A DNA stretch of 64,000 bases, taken from positions 1,274,734 to 1,338,733 of the forward strand of contig NZ_GG730299.1 of NCBI RefSeq assembly GCF_000155975.1, written 5' to 3'. The notes beneath the pieces are model-generated. The model was given only the letters and a program-made list of their open reading frames with translations. It was not told the origin of the DNA and did not search any database. Numbering within the stretch: position 1 is the first letter of the stretch; each line of letters begins with the position of its first letter. Made by a program: the position numbers and the translations under genes. The DNA is from Citrobacter youngae ATCC 29220 (GTDB lineage: Bacteria > Pseudomonadota > Gammaproteobacteria > Enterobacterales > Enterobacteriaceae). Positions 8,431 to 19,996 of the stretch are shown here, one piece after another.

Positions 8431-8760
8431 TCAGGCAAGTTTTATCATGATCATTCCGGCCAGCAGCAACGCCACGCCGATCCAGCCTTTATTATTCAGA
8501 CGTTGACCAAACAGCACCCAGCCTGCTGCTAACGTCGCGGCAATCCCGAATCCGCCCCACAGTGCATAGGCGACGGAAAGATCGATGCCTTTTACCGCCT
8601 GCGACAGCGCGCTAAAAGCCGCTAAAACAGCGACCAGCGAGAGCACGCCATAAGCCTTGCGGCGAAAACCATCGGAAAACTTCAAAAAGACGTTAGCCAC
8701 GATTTCCAGAACGATGGCCACGCCAAGCCAGGCGCCGTGTACCCATTCAAACTGCTGCAT
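8431..8760 (-). CDS. mdtI: Spermidine exporter subunit MdtI (SMR family)
   Basis: 109 residues with four membrane helices, typical of small multidrug resistance proteins. Conserved marks include the early Glu in AIVLEIVAN and the [12 protein letters not shown] segment. In E. coli MdtI and MdtJ form a heteromer that exports spermidine and protects against its excess. It is the second gene of the mdtJI operon. Its start lies 14 bases inside the end of mdtJ, so translation is coupled. Confidence 0.95.
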   Translation of the reverse strand: MQQFEWVHGAWLGVAIVLEIVANVFLKFSDGFRRKAYGVLSLVAVLAAFSALSQAVKGIDLSVAYALWGGFGIAATLAAGWVLFGQRLNNKGWIGVALLLAGMIMIKLA

Positions 8761-9109
8761 GGGTCACCTCTCTGCCTGATTTTGCAGGCTTGCGTGTGCC
8801 GGATTTAATCAGCACAATACCTAACACCAGCGAGACCAGTCCAGCCACCTTCATTGTGGACAAGGTTTCGTCAAATAACAGCACGCTAAACAGCGTAATA
8901 AATAAAATACCGATACCTTCCCATAAGGCATAGGCTACGCCAAGGGCAATTTTTTTAACGGCAAAACTGAGAAAAATATACGATAAGGCGATCATTACCA
9001 GCATTAAAATAAAGCCCGAATTACCATGACCTACGCTTGCCCATTTCATTGACAGCGTACCCGTAATTTCAGCCGCGATAGCCAGACCCAATAATATCCA
9101 GTAAAACAT
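8747..9109 (-). CDS. mdtJ: Spermidine exporter subunit MdtJ (SMR family)
   Basis: 120 residues with four membrane helices. The first helix carries the essential SMR glutamate ([17 protein letters not shown]), and the third has [13 protein letters not shown]. Ribosome site AGGAG precedes the ATG. With MdtI it forms the spermidine efflux pump in the inner membrane. The transcript has a leader of more than 100 bases upstream that contains a short reading frame (9220-9321). Confidence 0.95.
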   Translation of the reverse strand: MFYWILLGLAIAAEITGTLSMKWASVGHGNSGFILMLVMIALSYIFLSFAVKKIALGVAYALWEGIGILFITLFSVLLFDETLSTMKVAGLVSLVLGIVLIKSGTRKPAKSGREVTHAAV

Positions 9110-9219
9110 GATGCTTCTCCTGCTTGAGAATATAGTCCTTGAGGCCTACTGCATGCAGTAAACCAAAAAATAGAATCAGTTAGCTCAGCGCACTGCGCCA
9201 GCTCAGGCAGAAGAAGGGA

Positions 9220-9321
9220 CTAAAGCGCGTTGCGCCAGTGTTGCTCACCCGCAAGCAGGAAAGTGGAAGAGGTACGAAGAAGTGTAGGTAAAAGCAAAAA
9301 CATCCTGAACATATTGTCCAT
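9220..9321 (-). CDS. mdtU: Candidate leader peptide MdtU upstream of mdtJI
   Basis: A 33-residue frame (ATG GAC AAT ATG ... GCG CTT TAG) ends about 110 bases before mdtJ. There are also in-frame ATGs at 9312 and 9303. The product starts MDNMFRMFLLLPTLLRTS. E. coli has a 34-residue upstream frame, mdtU, whose translation makes mdtJI expression respond to spermidine. I know its position and size but cannot recite its sequence, so the match rests on place, strand and length. The ribosome site is weak. Confidence 0.5.
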   Translation of the reverse strand: MDNMFRMFLLLPTLLRTSSTFLLAGEQHWRNAL

Positions 9322-9528
9322 AATATTACAATTATCCGCAGTGTTGCTTCTCATCATCGCGGATGATAATTGTCCTCGGTAGTTAAACACAGATGATTTG
9401 TATCATAGGTTCATAACGAACTCAAAGCCTTTTCACTTCTTTACCTGCCCCGTTTGATTTTTGTTATAACGGCTCGACGCAAATCACATTATTATTCAGA
9501 TTCAAAAATTAAAAACGCAGGAATACAC
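9322..9528. promoter_or_regulatory. Divergent promoter region between mdtJI leader and tqsA
   Basis: This AT-rich gap must contain the start sites of mdtUJI (leftward) and tqsA (rightward). TTGTATCAT and TTGTTATAACGG (9460-9471) are plausible tqsA promoter parts. A GATGATAATTGTC stretch at 9363-9375 only half-matches a Fur box. No firm operator was seen. Confidence 0.35.
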
Positions 9529-10563
9529 ATGGCGAAACCGATCATCACGCTTAATGGGCTAAAAATAGTCATTATGCTGGGCATGCTGGTTATCATACTA
9601 AGCGGCATCCGTTTTGCCGCAGATATCATCGTCCCCTTTATTCTGGCATTATTTATTGCCGTTGTGCTTAACCCGGTGGTGCAGCGGATGGTCAAACTTC
9701 GTATACCGCGCGTACTGGCGGTGTCATTGCTGATCGTAATTATTGTGATGCTAATGGTGCTGCTATTAGCCTACCTGGGCACATCCTTAAATGAGCTTGC
9801 GCGAACGCTACCACAATATCGTTCTTCGTTGGTTATCCCGCTGAAAAATCTGGAACCGTGGCTGCAACGCGCAGGGATCGGCGTTTCCGTGGATGAACTC
9901 GTCAAGTATATCGATCCGAACGCAGCAATGACGCTGGTCACTAATTTATTGGCGCAGCTTTCTAATGCCATGTCATCGATATTTTTACTGCTTCTGACGG
10001 TGGTTTTTATGCTACTGGAAGTTCCGCAATTGCCTGGCAAACTGCAACAGATGATGAGTCGGCCCATTGAGGGAATGGCGGCGATTCAACGCGCCATCGA
10101 CAGCGTATCCCACTATCTGGTACTCAAAACGGCGATCAGCATTGTCACCGGACTGGTCGCCTGGGGCATGCTCGCCGCCCTGGATGTGCGCTTCGCTTTT
10201 GTTTGGGGATTGCTGGCCTTTGCCCTTAACTATATTCCTAACATCGGGTCGGTGCTGGCAGCCATCCCCCCTATTGCTCAGGTGCTGGTATTTAGCGGGC
10301 TTTACGACGCGCTGGTAGTGCTGGCGGGGTATCTGGTCATTAACCTGGTGTTCGGGAATATCCTCGAACCACGGATTATGGGACGAGGGCTTGGACTGTC
10401 TACGCTGGTGGTTTTTCTGTCGTTGATCTTCTGGGGCTGGTTGCTGGGTCCTGTGGGGATGCTGCTTTCCGTACCGCTGACCATCATTGTCAAAATTGCG
10501 CTTGAGCAAACCAACGGCGGGCAAAGTATTGCCGTTCTGCTGAGCGATCTCAACAAAGCCTAA
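9529..10563 (+). CDS. tqsA: AI-2 exporter TqsA (AI-2E family)
   Basis: 344 residues from the ATG that begins [10 protein letters not shown], the E. coli TqsA start and length; an in-frame ATG at 9454 would add 25 charged residues. It has about seven to eight membrane segments and the AI-2E family core ([34 protein letters not shown]). In E. coli it exports the autoinducer-2 quorum signal and affects biofilm formation. A hairpin follows the stop. Confidence 0.95.
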   Translation: MAKPIITLNGLKIVIMLGMLVIILSGIRFAADIIVPFILALFIAVVLNPVVQRMVKLRIPRVLAVSLLIVIIVMLMVLLLAYLGTSLNELARTLPQYRSSLVIPLKNLEPWLQRAGIGVSVDELVKYIDPNAAMTLVTNLLAQLSNAMSSIFLLLLTVVFMLLEVPQLPGKLQQMMSRPIEGMAAIQRAIDSVSHYLVLKTAISIVTGLVAWGMLAALDVRFAFVWGLLAFALNYIPNIGSVLAAIPPIAQVLVFSGLYDALVVLAGYLVINLVFGNILEPRIMGRGLGLSTLVVFLSLIFWGWLLGPVGMLLSVPLTIIVKIALEQTNGGQSIAVLLSDLNKA

Positions 10564-10569
10564 ACTGTC

Positions 10570-10595
10570 GCCCCGCCTGCGCGGGGCATTTCATT
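10570..10595. terminator. Terminator after tqsA
   Basis: Stem GCCCCGC / GCGGGGC (10570-10576 with 10581-10587), 4-base loop, then ATTTCATTTAT. The convergent transporter gene ends at 10595, so it may act in both directions. Confidence 0.65.
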
Positions 10596-11791
10596 TATCG
10601 TTTTGTCCCTGAAGCCAGCGCGGCGCTCAACAGTGTAAATAACGCAATTATCCACGCCATGGTCCATGGCGTGCCATTACTGAAGGCGGCCAGCAGCAAT
10701 GATGAGATGATGCCGCTACCGTACTGTAATGCACCAATCAGCGCGGAGGCTGAACCGGCGATGTTCGGTACCGCATCCAGCGCTGCGGCCGTTGAGGTAG
10801 CCGCAATAATGCCGTTCATCGAGAACAGCAGGAATACGGTAACGATAATGGCAACAATTCCCCCGGACTCCAGCTTAACCAACAGGGCAAGCGCAACCGC
10901 AGCCAGCGCCGCCAGCATCGTCGCATATTTCAGCAGTTGCTCCAGGGGATGTCGTTGCACCAGCCTACGGTTCACCACGCTCATCGCCATCACACCGACA
11001 ATGTTTAGCGCAAACAGCCAGCCATAATGCTGAGGATCAACATGGTAATAGCTAATATAAACAAACGGCGATCCGGTAATAAACGCATACGCGCCGACGT
11101 AATAAGACGTCAGGCTCAGGGTGTAACGCATAAAACGCCCATTGGCTAACAGGGAACGGTAATTACGAAACGCGCCCGTCAGAGAAGCTTTCACCCGTTT
11201 TTCTTCAGGTAGTGTTTCCGGTAGCCAACATAAAGAGACAAACATTAGCGCGCCAATCAGCACCAGCAGCCAAAAAACGGCGTGCCAGGTGCTCAGGCGA
11301 ATAATTTGCCCGCCAATCAATGGCCCGGCTATCGGCGCAATCGCCATTACCAGCACCAGAGTCGAGAGCATTTGCGCCGCACGGGTACGCGCAAAGAGAT
11401 CGCGGATCATTGCCCTCGCCAGCATGGGTCCGGTACACGCGCCAAGGGCCTGAAATACCCGCCAGAAAACAATCTGCGTGATGCTCGTAGACATCGCACA
11501 ACCTGCTGAACCGATGATAAAAAGCACCATGCCAATAAACAGCGGTTTACGCCTGCCCAGATGATCGCTGATGGGCCCCCAAATCAGCTGCGCGATAGTA
11601 AAACCTACCAAAAACCCGGTGATGGTAAGTTCTACATTGCCATGTAAATCCGTCGCCATTGTTGGCATTGCCGGAAGATAAATGTCGGTAGAAAGTGAGG
11701 TAAAGGCCATCAGCCCACTGAGGATCAGAATAAAAGCAAGCCCGGTCTGGCTTGCAGTCGCCACCGGCGAGGCATATTCACGTGTACGCAT
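10595..11791 (-). CDS. Bcr/CflA-family MFS drug exporter
   Basis: 398 residues with twelve membrane segments. The N-terminal half carries the Bcr/CflA pattern (LSTDIYLPAMPTMATDL, WGPISDHLGRRKPLF, RVFQALGACTGPMLARAMIRD). It lies between tqsA and pntB, where K-12 has no gene, and is a single-gene unit reading toward tqsA. Family members export bicyclomycin, chloramphenicol or other small compounds; the substrate here cannot be told from sequence. No regulator lies next to it. It is not the E. coli YdhC or Bcr sequence as I recall them. Confidence 0.85.
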   Translation of the reverse strand: MRTREYASPVATASQTGLAFILILSGLMAFTSLSTDIYLPAMPTMATDLHGNVELTITGFLVGFTIAQLIWGPISDHLGRRKPLFIGMVLFIIGSAGCAMSTSITQIVFWRVFQALGACTGPMLARAMIRDLFARTRAAQMLSTLVLVMAIAPIAGPLIGGQIIRLSTWHAVFWLLVLIGALMFVSLCWLPETLPEEKRVKASLTGAFRNYRSLLANGRFMRYTLSLTSYYVGAYAFITGSPFVYISYYHVDPQHYGWLFALNIVGVMAMSVVNRRLVQRHPLEQLLKYATMLAALAAVALALLVKLESGGIVAIIVTVFLLFSMNGIIAATSTAAALDAVPNIAGSASALIGALQYGSGIISSLLLAAFSNGTPWTMAWIIALFTLLSAALASGTKR

Positions 11792-11892
11792 AGCGTCCTG
11801 TCATGTTCTAAAAGTCAGGCAGCAGTATATATGCGACGTATTCCGCTGATTAGACGGCTAAAACCGCATAATTTTATGAATGGTAATCATGA

Positions 11893-11921
11893 ATAAAAAC
11901 GACCTCCGCAGAGGCCGTCTT
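11893..11921 (-). terminator. Terminator of pntAB
   Basis: On the minus strand, GGCCTC-TGCG-GAGGTC forms a short GC-rich stem followed by GTTTTTATTC. It begins about 15 bases past the pntB stop. Confidence 0.7.
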
Positions 11922-11935
11922 GCTTTAGCTAACAA

Positions 11936-13327
<1,392 letters not shown>

Positions 13328-13334
13328 TTACCCC

Positions 13335-15389
<2,055 letters not shown>

Positions 15390-16334
15390 ATGAAGCTTAA
15401 GAACACTCTCCTGGCGTCCGCACTTATTTCTGCGACTGCTTTTTCTGTTAATGCAGCGACAGAATTGACGCCGGAGCAAGCGGCTGCCCTGAAACCCTAT
15501 GACCGCATTGTGGTTACCGGTCGTTTTAACGCTATCGGTGACGCAGTGACCGCCGTATCACGCCGTGCAGATAAAGACGGCGCAGCCTCCTTTTACGTTG
15601 TTGATACCTCCGATTTTGGCAGCGGCGGTAACTGGCGCGTTGTCGCCGATATCTACAAAGCCGACGCTGAAAAAGCGGAAGTATCCAAAAACCGTATTAT
15701 TAACGGTGTGATGGAATTACCTAAAGATCAGGCCGTTCTGATAGAACCTTACGATACCGTTACGGTGCAGGGTTTCTACCGCAGCCAGCCTGAAGTAAAC
15801 GATGCCATCACTAAAGCGGCGAAAGAGAAAGGCGCTTACTCCTTCTATATCGTTCGCCAGGTCGATGCCAACCAGGGCGGCAACCAGCGTATTACCGCAT
15901 TTATCTATAAAGCCGATGCGAAAAAACGCATAGTACAAAGCCCGGATGCGATCCCAGCCGATTCGGATGCCGGTCGCGCCGCATTAGCAGCGGGTGGCGA
16001 AGCCGCGAAGAAAGTTGAGATCCCGGGCGTTGCGACGACCGCTTCTCCAAGCGCGGAAGTTGGCCGCTTCTTCGAAACGCAGTCAACCAAAGGCGGACGT
16101 TACACTGTCACTCTGCCGGACGGAACCAAAGTTGAAGAGCTGAACAAAGCGACCGCTGCCATGATGGTACCGTTCGATAGCATCAAGTTCACCGGTAACT
16201 ACGGCAACATGACCGAAGTGTCTTATCAGGTTGCCAAACGCGCAGCGAAAAAAGGTGCGAAGTACTATCACATCACCCGCCAGTGGTCGGAACGTGGTAA
16301 TAACATGACCATCAGCGCTGACCTGTATAAGTAA
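15390..16334 (+). CDS. ydgH: YdgH, exported protein with three DUF1471 (BhsA/McbA-type) domains
   Basis: 314 residues, as in E. coli. A signal peptide (MKLKNTLLASALISATAFSVNA) is followed by three copies of a stress-associated periplasmic fold, each with PYD/PFDSI-x-V/F-G near its start and ADIYK/AFIYK/ADLYK at its end (about 32-105, 112-180, 250-314). Single-domain relatives such as BhsA and McbA respond to stress and biofilm conditions. The exact role of YdgH is unsettled. It is monocistronic with a strong terminator. Confidence 0.93.
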   Translation: MKLKNTLLASALISATAFSVNAATELTPEQAAALKPYDRIVVTGRFNAIGDAVTAVSRRADKDGAASFYVVDTSDFGSGGNWRVVADIYKADAEKAEVSKNRIINGVMELPKDQAVLIEPYDTVTVQGFYRSQPEVNDAITKAAKEKGAYSFYIVRQVDANQGGNQRITAFIYKADAKKRIVQSPDAIPADSDAGRAALAAGGEAAKKVEIPGVATTASPSAEVGRFFETQSTKGGRYTVTLPDGTKVEELNKATAAMMVPFDSIKFTGNYGNMTEVSYQVAKRAAKKGAKYYHITRQWSERGNNMTISADLYK

Positions 16335-16352
16335 CGAACTTTTGTAACAATA

Positions 16353-16385
16353 AAAGGCGGCTTTATGCCGCCTTTAGCATTTTTA
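16353..16385 (+). terminator. Terminator after ydgH
   Basis: A perfect 9-base stem AAAGGCGGC / GCCGCCTTT (16353-16361 with 16367-16375), 5-base loop, then AGCATTTTTAG. Confidence 0.85.
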
Positions 16386-16520
16386 GTCACAAATCTCTCA
16401 ATCCCCATTGCATGCGCTCTCTTCTCTCCGTAAAATCCCGCGCCTTAGCGGCTTTCACCATTTTTATGCGGTTTGCCAAAATAATTATTCTTTCACTCTC
16501 ATTTTTGTCACTGGATACAA

Positions 16521-17903
16521 ATGGAAAAGAAACTGGGTCTGAGCGCACTCACCGCGCTGGTTCTTAGCTCAATGCTCGGCGCTGGTGTTTTCAGCCTGCC
16601 ACAAAATATGGCGGCGGTTGCCAGCCCGGCGGCGTTACTGATTGGCTGGGCGATTACCGGTGCAGGCATTCTGCTGCTCGCCTTTGCTATGCTGATCCTG
16701 ACGCGTATCCGCCCTGAACTGGACGGCGGCATTTTTACCTATGCGCGCGAAGGTTTCGGCGAGCTGATTGGCTTCTGTTCCGCATGGGGATACTGGCTGT
16801 GTGCCGTTATTGCCAACGTCTCGTATCTGGTTATCGTCTTCTCTGCGCTCAGCTTCTTTACCGACACGCCGGAATTGCGCCTGTTTGGCGACGGTAATAC
16901 CTGGCAGGCTATTGTTGGCGCATCGACCCTGCTGTGGATCGTCCATTTTCTGGTGCTGCGTGGAGTGCAAACCGCAGCCAGCATTAACCTGGCCGCGACC
17001 CTGGCAAAACTGCTGCCGCTTGGCCTGTTTATCGTGCTGGCGTTCATGTTGTTCAAGCTCGACACCTTTAGCCTGGATTTTACCGGCGTTGCGTTGGGCG
17101 TTCCCGTCTGGGAGCAGGTTAAAAACACCATGCTCATTACCCTGTGGGTCTTCATCGGTGTGGAAGGCGCGGTGGTGGTTTCAGCCCGCGCACGAAACAA
17201 ACGCGACGTTGGACGCGCCACGCTGCTGGCGGTGCTTGCCGCGCTGGGCGTTTACCTGTTAGTCACCCTGCTGTCTTTGGGCGTTGTCGCGCGTCCGGAA
17301 CTGGCGGAAATCCGCAACCCGTCAATGGCCGGTCTGATGGTTGAAATGATGGGACCATGGGGTGAAATTATTATTGCCGCGGGTCTGATCGTCTCCGTTT
17401 GTGGCGCCTATTTAAGCTGGACGATTATGGCGGCGGAAGTCCCTTTCCTCGCCGCCACGCACAAAGCGTTCCCCCGCATCTTCGCGCGTCAGAATGCGCA
17501 GGGTGCGCCATCTGCTTCGCTGTGGCTGACCAATATCTGCGTCCAAATCTGTCTGGTACTGATCTGGCTCACAGGTTCCGACTACAATACGTTACTGACT
17601 ATTGCCTCAGAGATGATTCTGGTGCCCTATTTGCTGGTCGGCGCGTTTTTGCTGAAAATAGCTAGCCGCCCGCTGCATAAAGCGGTTGGCGTCGGAGCAA
17701 GCATTTATGGCATATGGTTATTGTACGCGTCAGGTCCGATGCACCTGCTGCTGTCCGTGGTGCTGTATGCGCCCGGGCTGCTGGTTTTCCTGTATGCCCG
17801 CAAAACGCACGCGCATGACAACGTATTAAAACGCCAGGAGATGGCGCTGATCGGCCTGCTGCTTGTTGCGGCAGTTCCGGCAACCTGGATGTTGGTGGGG
17901 TAA
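16521..17903 (+). CDS. ydgI: YdgI, basic amino acid antiporter family (APC superfamily)
   Basis: 460 residues with about twelve membrane segments. The start SSMLGAGVFSLPQNMA is the typical glycine-rich first helix of APC antiporters, and the family is close to arginine:ornithine antiporter ArcD. K-12 YdgI has the same size and place. The substrate is unproven, with exchange of arginine or ornithine the usual guess. folM starts 36 bases downstream in the same direction, so the two may be co-transcribed. Confidence 0.92.
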   Translation: MEKKLGLSALTALVLSSMLGAGVFSLPQNMAAVASPAALLIGWAITGAGILLLAFAMLILTRIRPELDGGIFTYAREGFGELIGFCSAWGYWLCAVIANVSYLVIVFSALSFFTDTPELRLFGDGNTWQAIVGASTLLWIVHFLVLRGVQTAASINLAATLAKLLPLGLFIVLAFMLFKLDTFSLDFTGVALGVPVWEQVKNTMLITLWVFIGVEGAVVVSARARNKRDVGRATLLAVLAALGVYLLVTLLSLGVVARPELAEIRNPSMAGLMVEMMGPWGEIIIAAGLIVSVCGAYLSWTIMAAEVPFLAATHKAFPRIFARQNAQGAPSASLWLTNICVQICLVLIWLTGSDYNTLLTIASEMILVPYLLVGAFLLKIASRPLHKAVGVGASIYGIWLLYASGPMHLLLSVVLYAPGLLVFLYARKTHAHDNVLKRQEMALIGLLLVAAVPATWMLVG

Positions 17904-17939
17904 CGCAATCCCCATCGTTCGCGAAACCTGGAGATTACG

Positions 17940-18662
17940 ATGGGTAAAAAGCCCCCTTTGCCAATTCTTATCACCGGAGGAGGTCGTCGCATCGGCCTCG
18001 CCGTCGCATGGCATTTTCTCAATCAAAAACAGCCGGTTATCATCAGCTATCGAACGCATTATCCGGCCATTGATGGTTTGCGTGAAGCTGGCGCATTGTG
18101 TATCCAGGCTGACTTTTCTACCGATCAGGGCGTGTTAGCCTTTGCTGACGAGGTTAAAGCGCATACGAACGGTTTGCGCGCCATTGTGCATAATGCCAGT
18201 GCCTGGGTGGCAGAGAAGCCGGGCATCCCGCTGACTGAAGTGCTGTCGGGCATGATGCAGATTCATGTCAATACGCCCTACTTACTCAACCATGCGCTGG
18301 AAGCGTTGTTACGCGGCCACGGGCATGCGGCCAGCGATATTATCCATTTTACGGATTATGTTGTAGAGCGTGGCAGCGACAAGCACATTGCTTATGCTGC
18401 CAGTAAAGCGGCGCTGGATAATATGACTCGCTCGTTCGCCCGCAAACTGGCGCCGGAAGTCAAAGTGAATGCGATTGCCCCCTCGCTGATCCTGTTCAAT
18501 GAGAGCGATGATGCAGAATATCGCCAGCAGGCCCTGAATAAATCACTGATGAAAACAGCGCCCGGTGAAAAAGAGGTCATTGATTTAATTGACTATCTGT
18601 TAACCAGCTGTTTTGTCACCGGACGGAGTTTTGCCCTGGATGGCGGGCGTCATCTGCGTTAA
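17940..18662 (+). CDS. folM: Dihydromonapterin reductase FolM (SDR family)
   Basis: 240 residues. The Rossmann motif is ITGGGRRIGLA (residues about 11-21), then HNASAW in place of NNAG, and the catalytic Tyr-x3-Lys appears as YAASKAALD. FolM reduces dihydromonapterin to tetrahydromonapterin with NADPH and has weak dihydrofolate reductase activity in E. coli. It follows ydgI closely. Its stop overlaps the convergent ydgC stop by 4 bases. Confidence 0.95.
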   Translation: MGKKPPLPILITGGGRRIGLAVAWHFLNQKQPVIISYRTHYPAIDGLREAGALCIQADFSTDQGVLAFADEVKAHTNGLRAIVHNASAWVAEKPGIPLTEVLSGMMQIHVNTPYLLNHALEALLRGHGHAASDIIHFTDYVVERGSDKHIAYAASKAALDNMTRSFARKLAPEVKVNAIAPSLILFNESDDAEYRQQALNKSLMKTAPGEKEVIDLIDYLLTSCFVTGRSFALDGGRHLR

Positions 18663-18994
18663 TGCAGTTTAATCCAACAAAAAATCAGCAACCACGCGCT
18701 CAGGCTCCAGCACACCACTGAACCGCCGAGCGCGACGGGCAAACGCATAAACCCGGTGAAATACCACAGCGAAACGAGGTAAACAAAATAGGGAATAATC
18801 GACCACATGCTGAAAACTATGGTGGTACGTAACGCCTCGATCCCGCGTTCACTGGCCACGATATAATGGGCAATCAACGCGAATGTCGGAAACAGCGGAA
18901 TTAATCCGGCAATATAGTAATTCTTTGTTTTAGCGAGCAAACCAATTAACACCACCACCAGCGCGCCCAGCGCCGCTTTGATAACGAGTCCCAT
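18659..18994 (-). CDS. ydgC: YdgC, GlpM-family inner membrane protein
   Basis: 111 residues starting MGLVIKAALGALVV, as in E. coli; an upstream ATG at 19021 is less likely. There are four membrane segments. It belongs to the GlpM-like family, linked in Pseudomonas to alginate production, but no activity is proven in enterics. It is transcribed toward folM. Its upstream region is shared with divergent rstA. Confidence 0.92.
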   Translation of the reverse strand: MGLVIKAALGALVVVLIGLLAKTKNYYIAGLIPLFPTFALIAHYIVASERGIEALRTTIVFSMWSIIPYFVYLVSLWYFTGFMRLPVALGGSVVCWSLSAWLLIFCWIKLH

Positions 18995-19048
18995 TCCCCT
19001 GCCTTGACACATCAATAACATCGGCCCCTAGCATAACGGAAGCAATCT

Positions 19049-19065
19049 TGTTTAGAAAAGATTAA
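19049..19065 (+). promoter_or_regulatory. PhoP-box-like site upstream of rstA
   Basis: TGTTTA-N5-GATTAA follows the spacing of the PhoP box (two TGTTTA-like hexamers 11 bases apart) and resembles the box known ahead of E. coli rstA (TGTTTAGAAACGATTGA). It ends about 55 bases before the rstA start. Confidence 0.6.
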
Positions 19066-19120
19066 TGGAAGGAAAAACGAGGGCGGTGTATGTTGGCGTT
19101 TTATATTCAAAATGAATGAT

Positions 19121-19864
19121 ATGAATACCATTGTATTTGTTGAAGATGACCCTGAAGTTGGCTCACTGATTGCGGCCTATCTGGCCCGGCATGACATTGA
19201 GGTTATTGTTGAACCTCGTGGTGATTTGGCCGAGGAGAGGATCCTGCACGTTCAACCCGATCTGGTGTTATTAGATATCATGCTACCGGGCAAAGACGGG
19301 ATGACTATCTGCCGCGATTTACGCGGCCGCTGGCAGGGTCCGATTGTTCTGCTGACCTCTCTGGACAGCGACATGAACCATATTCTGGCGCTGGAAATGG
19401 GCGCCTGCGACTACATCCTGAAAACAACGCCTCCGGCCGTGCTGCTTGCCCGCCTGCGCCTGCATTTACGCCAGAGTGAACATTCAGCCCAGTCTAAAGG
19501 TATTCAGGCGGCAACGATCGCTCCGCATACCACGCTGCGCTTTGGCGCACTGACTATCGACCCAACCAACCGCTCCGTGCTGCTAAGCGGCGAGCAAGTC
19601 TCTCTTTCGACCGCCGATTTTGAATTGCTGTGGGAGCTGGCAACCCATGCCGGGCAGATTATGGACCGCGATGCGTTGCTGAAGAACCTGCGTGGGGTAA
19701 GTTATGACGGTATGGATCGCAGCGTTGATGTGGCGATTTCCCGGTTACGCAAAAAGCTGCTCGATAACGCCACGGAACCCTATCGAATCAAAACGGTACG
19801 TAACAAAGGTTATCTGTTCGCGCCGCACGCCTGGGACGAGCAGCCGCAGAAGTCATCCCACTAG
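19121..19864 (+). CDS. rstA: Response regulator RstA
   Basis: 247 residues from MNTIVFVEDDPEVG, the E. coli start; an ATG 9 bases earlier is also open. The receiver domain has EDD (8-10) and phospho-acceptor Asp52 (LLDIMLPGKDG). The OmpR-type DNA-binding domain occupies about 140-235. RstA, switched by RstB, regulates asr, biofilm and iron-related genes. The C-terminus is 8 residues longer than K-12 RstA, ending DEQPQKSSH. Unlike K-12, rstB does not follow: a terminator and three other genes intervene. Confidence 0.96.
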   Translation: MNTIVFVEDDPEVGSLIAAYLARHDIEVIVEPRGDLAEERILHVQPDLVLLDIMLPGKDGMTICRDLRGRWQGPIVLLTSLDSDMNHILALEMGACDYILKTTPPAVLLARLRLHLRQSEHSAQSKGIQAATIAPHTTLRFGALTIDPTNRSVLLSGEQVSLSTADFELLWELATHAGQIMDRDALLKNLRGVSYDGMDRSVDVAISRLRKKLLDNATEPYRIKTVRNKGYLFAPHAWDEQPQKSSH

Positions 19865-19961
19865 TCGGTCACGTTGACCGGCTATACGCCCTACTTTGCG
19901 TGACACTGTCACGTACAGCAACCGCTGAACAACCATGCAAACGCCAGCCCCAGATAGGATC

Positions 19962-19993
19962 AGAGCCTTCCTGTTGGCGGAAGGCTCTCTTTT
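19962..19993. terminator. Terminator after rstA
   Basis: A perfect 10-base stem AGAGCCTTCC / GGAAGGCTCT (19962-19971 with 19979-19988), 7-base loop, then CTTTTG. It lies about 100 bases past rstA and just before the convergent transporter stop. It cuts rstA off from rstB. Confidence 0.85.
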
Positions 19994-19996
19994 GTA

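Noticed and set aside
9363-9381. Fur-box-like GATGATAATTGTC upstream of tqsA
   Set aside because: Only about half of the 19 bases match, and neither neighbour is known to respond to iron.
10012-10524. 170-codon open frame antisense to tqsA
   Set aside because: The composition is that of a reverse-complement shadow of a membrane protein; tqsA is certain.
16335-16350. TTTTGTAAC read as a second Ter site after ydgH
   Set aside because: It lacks the ATGTTGTAAC core and the G6 position, so Tus would not bind.
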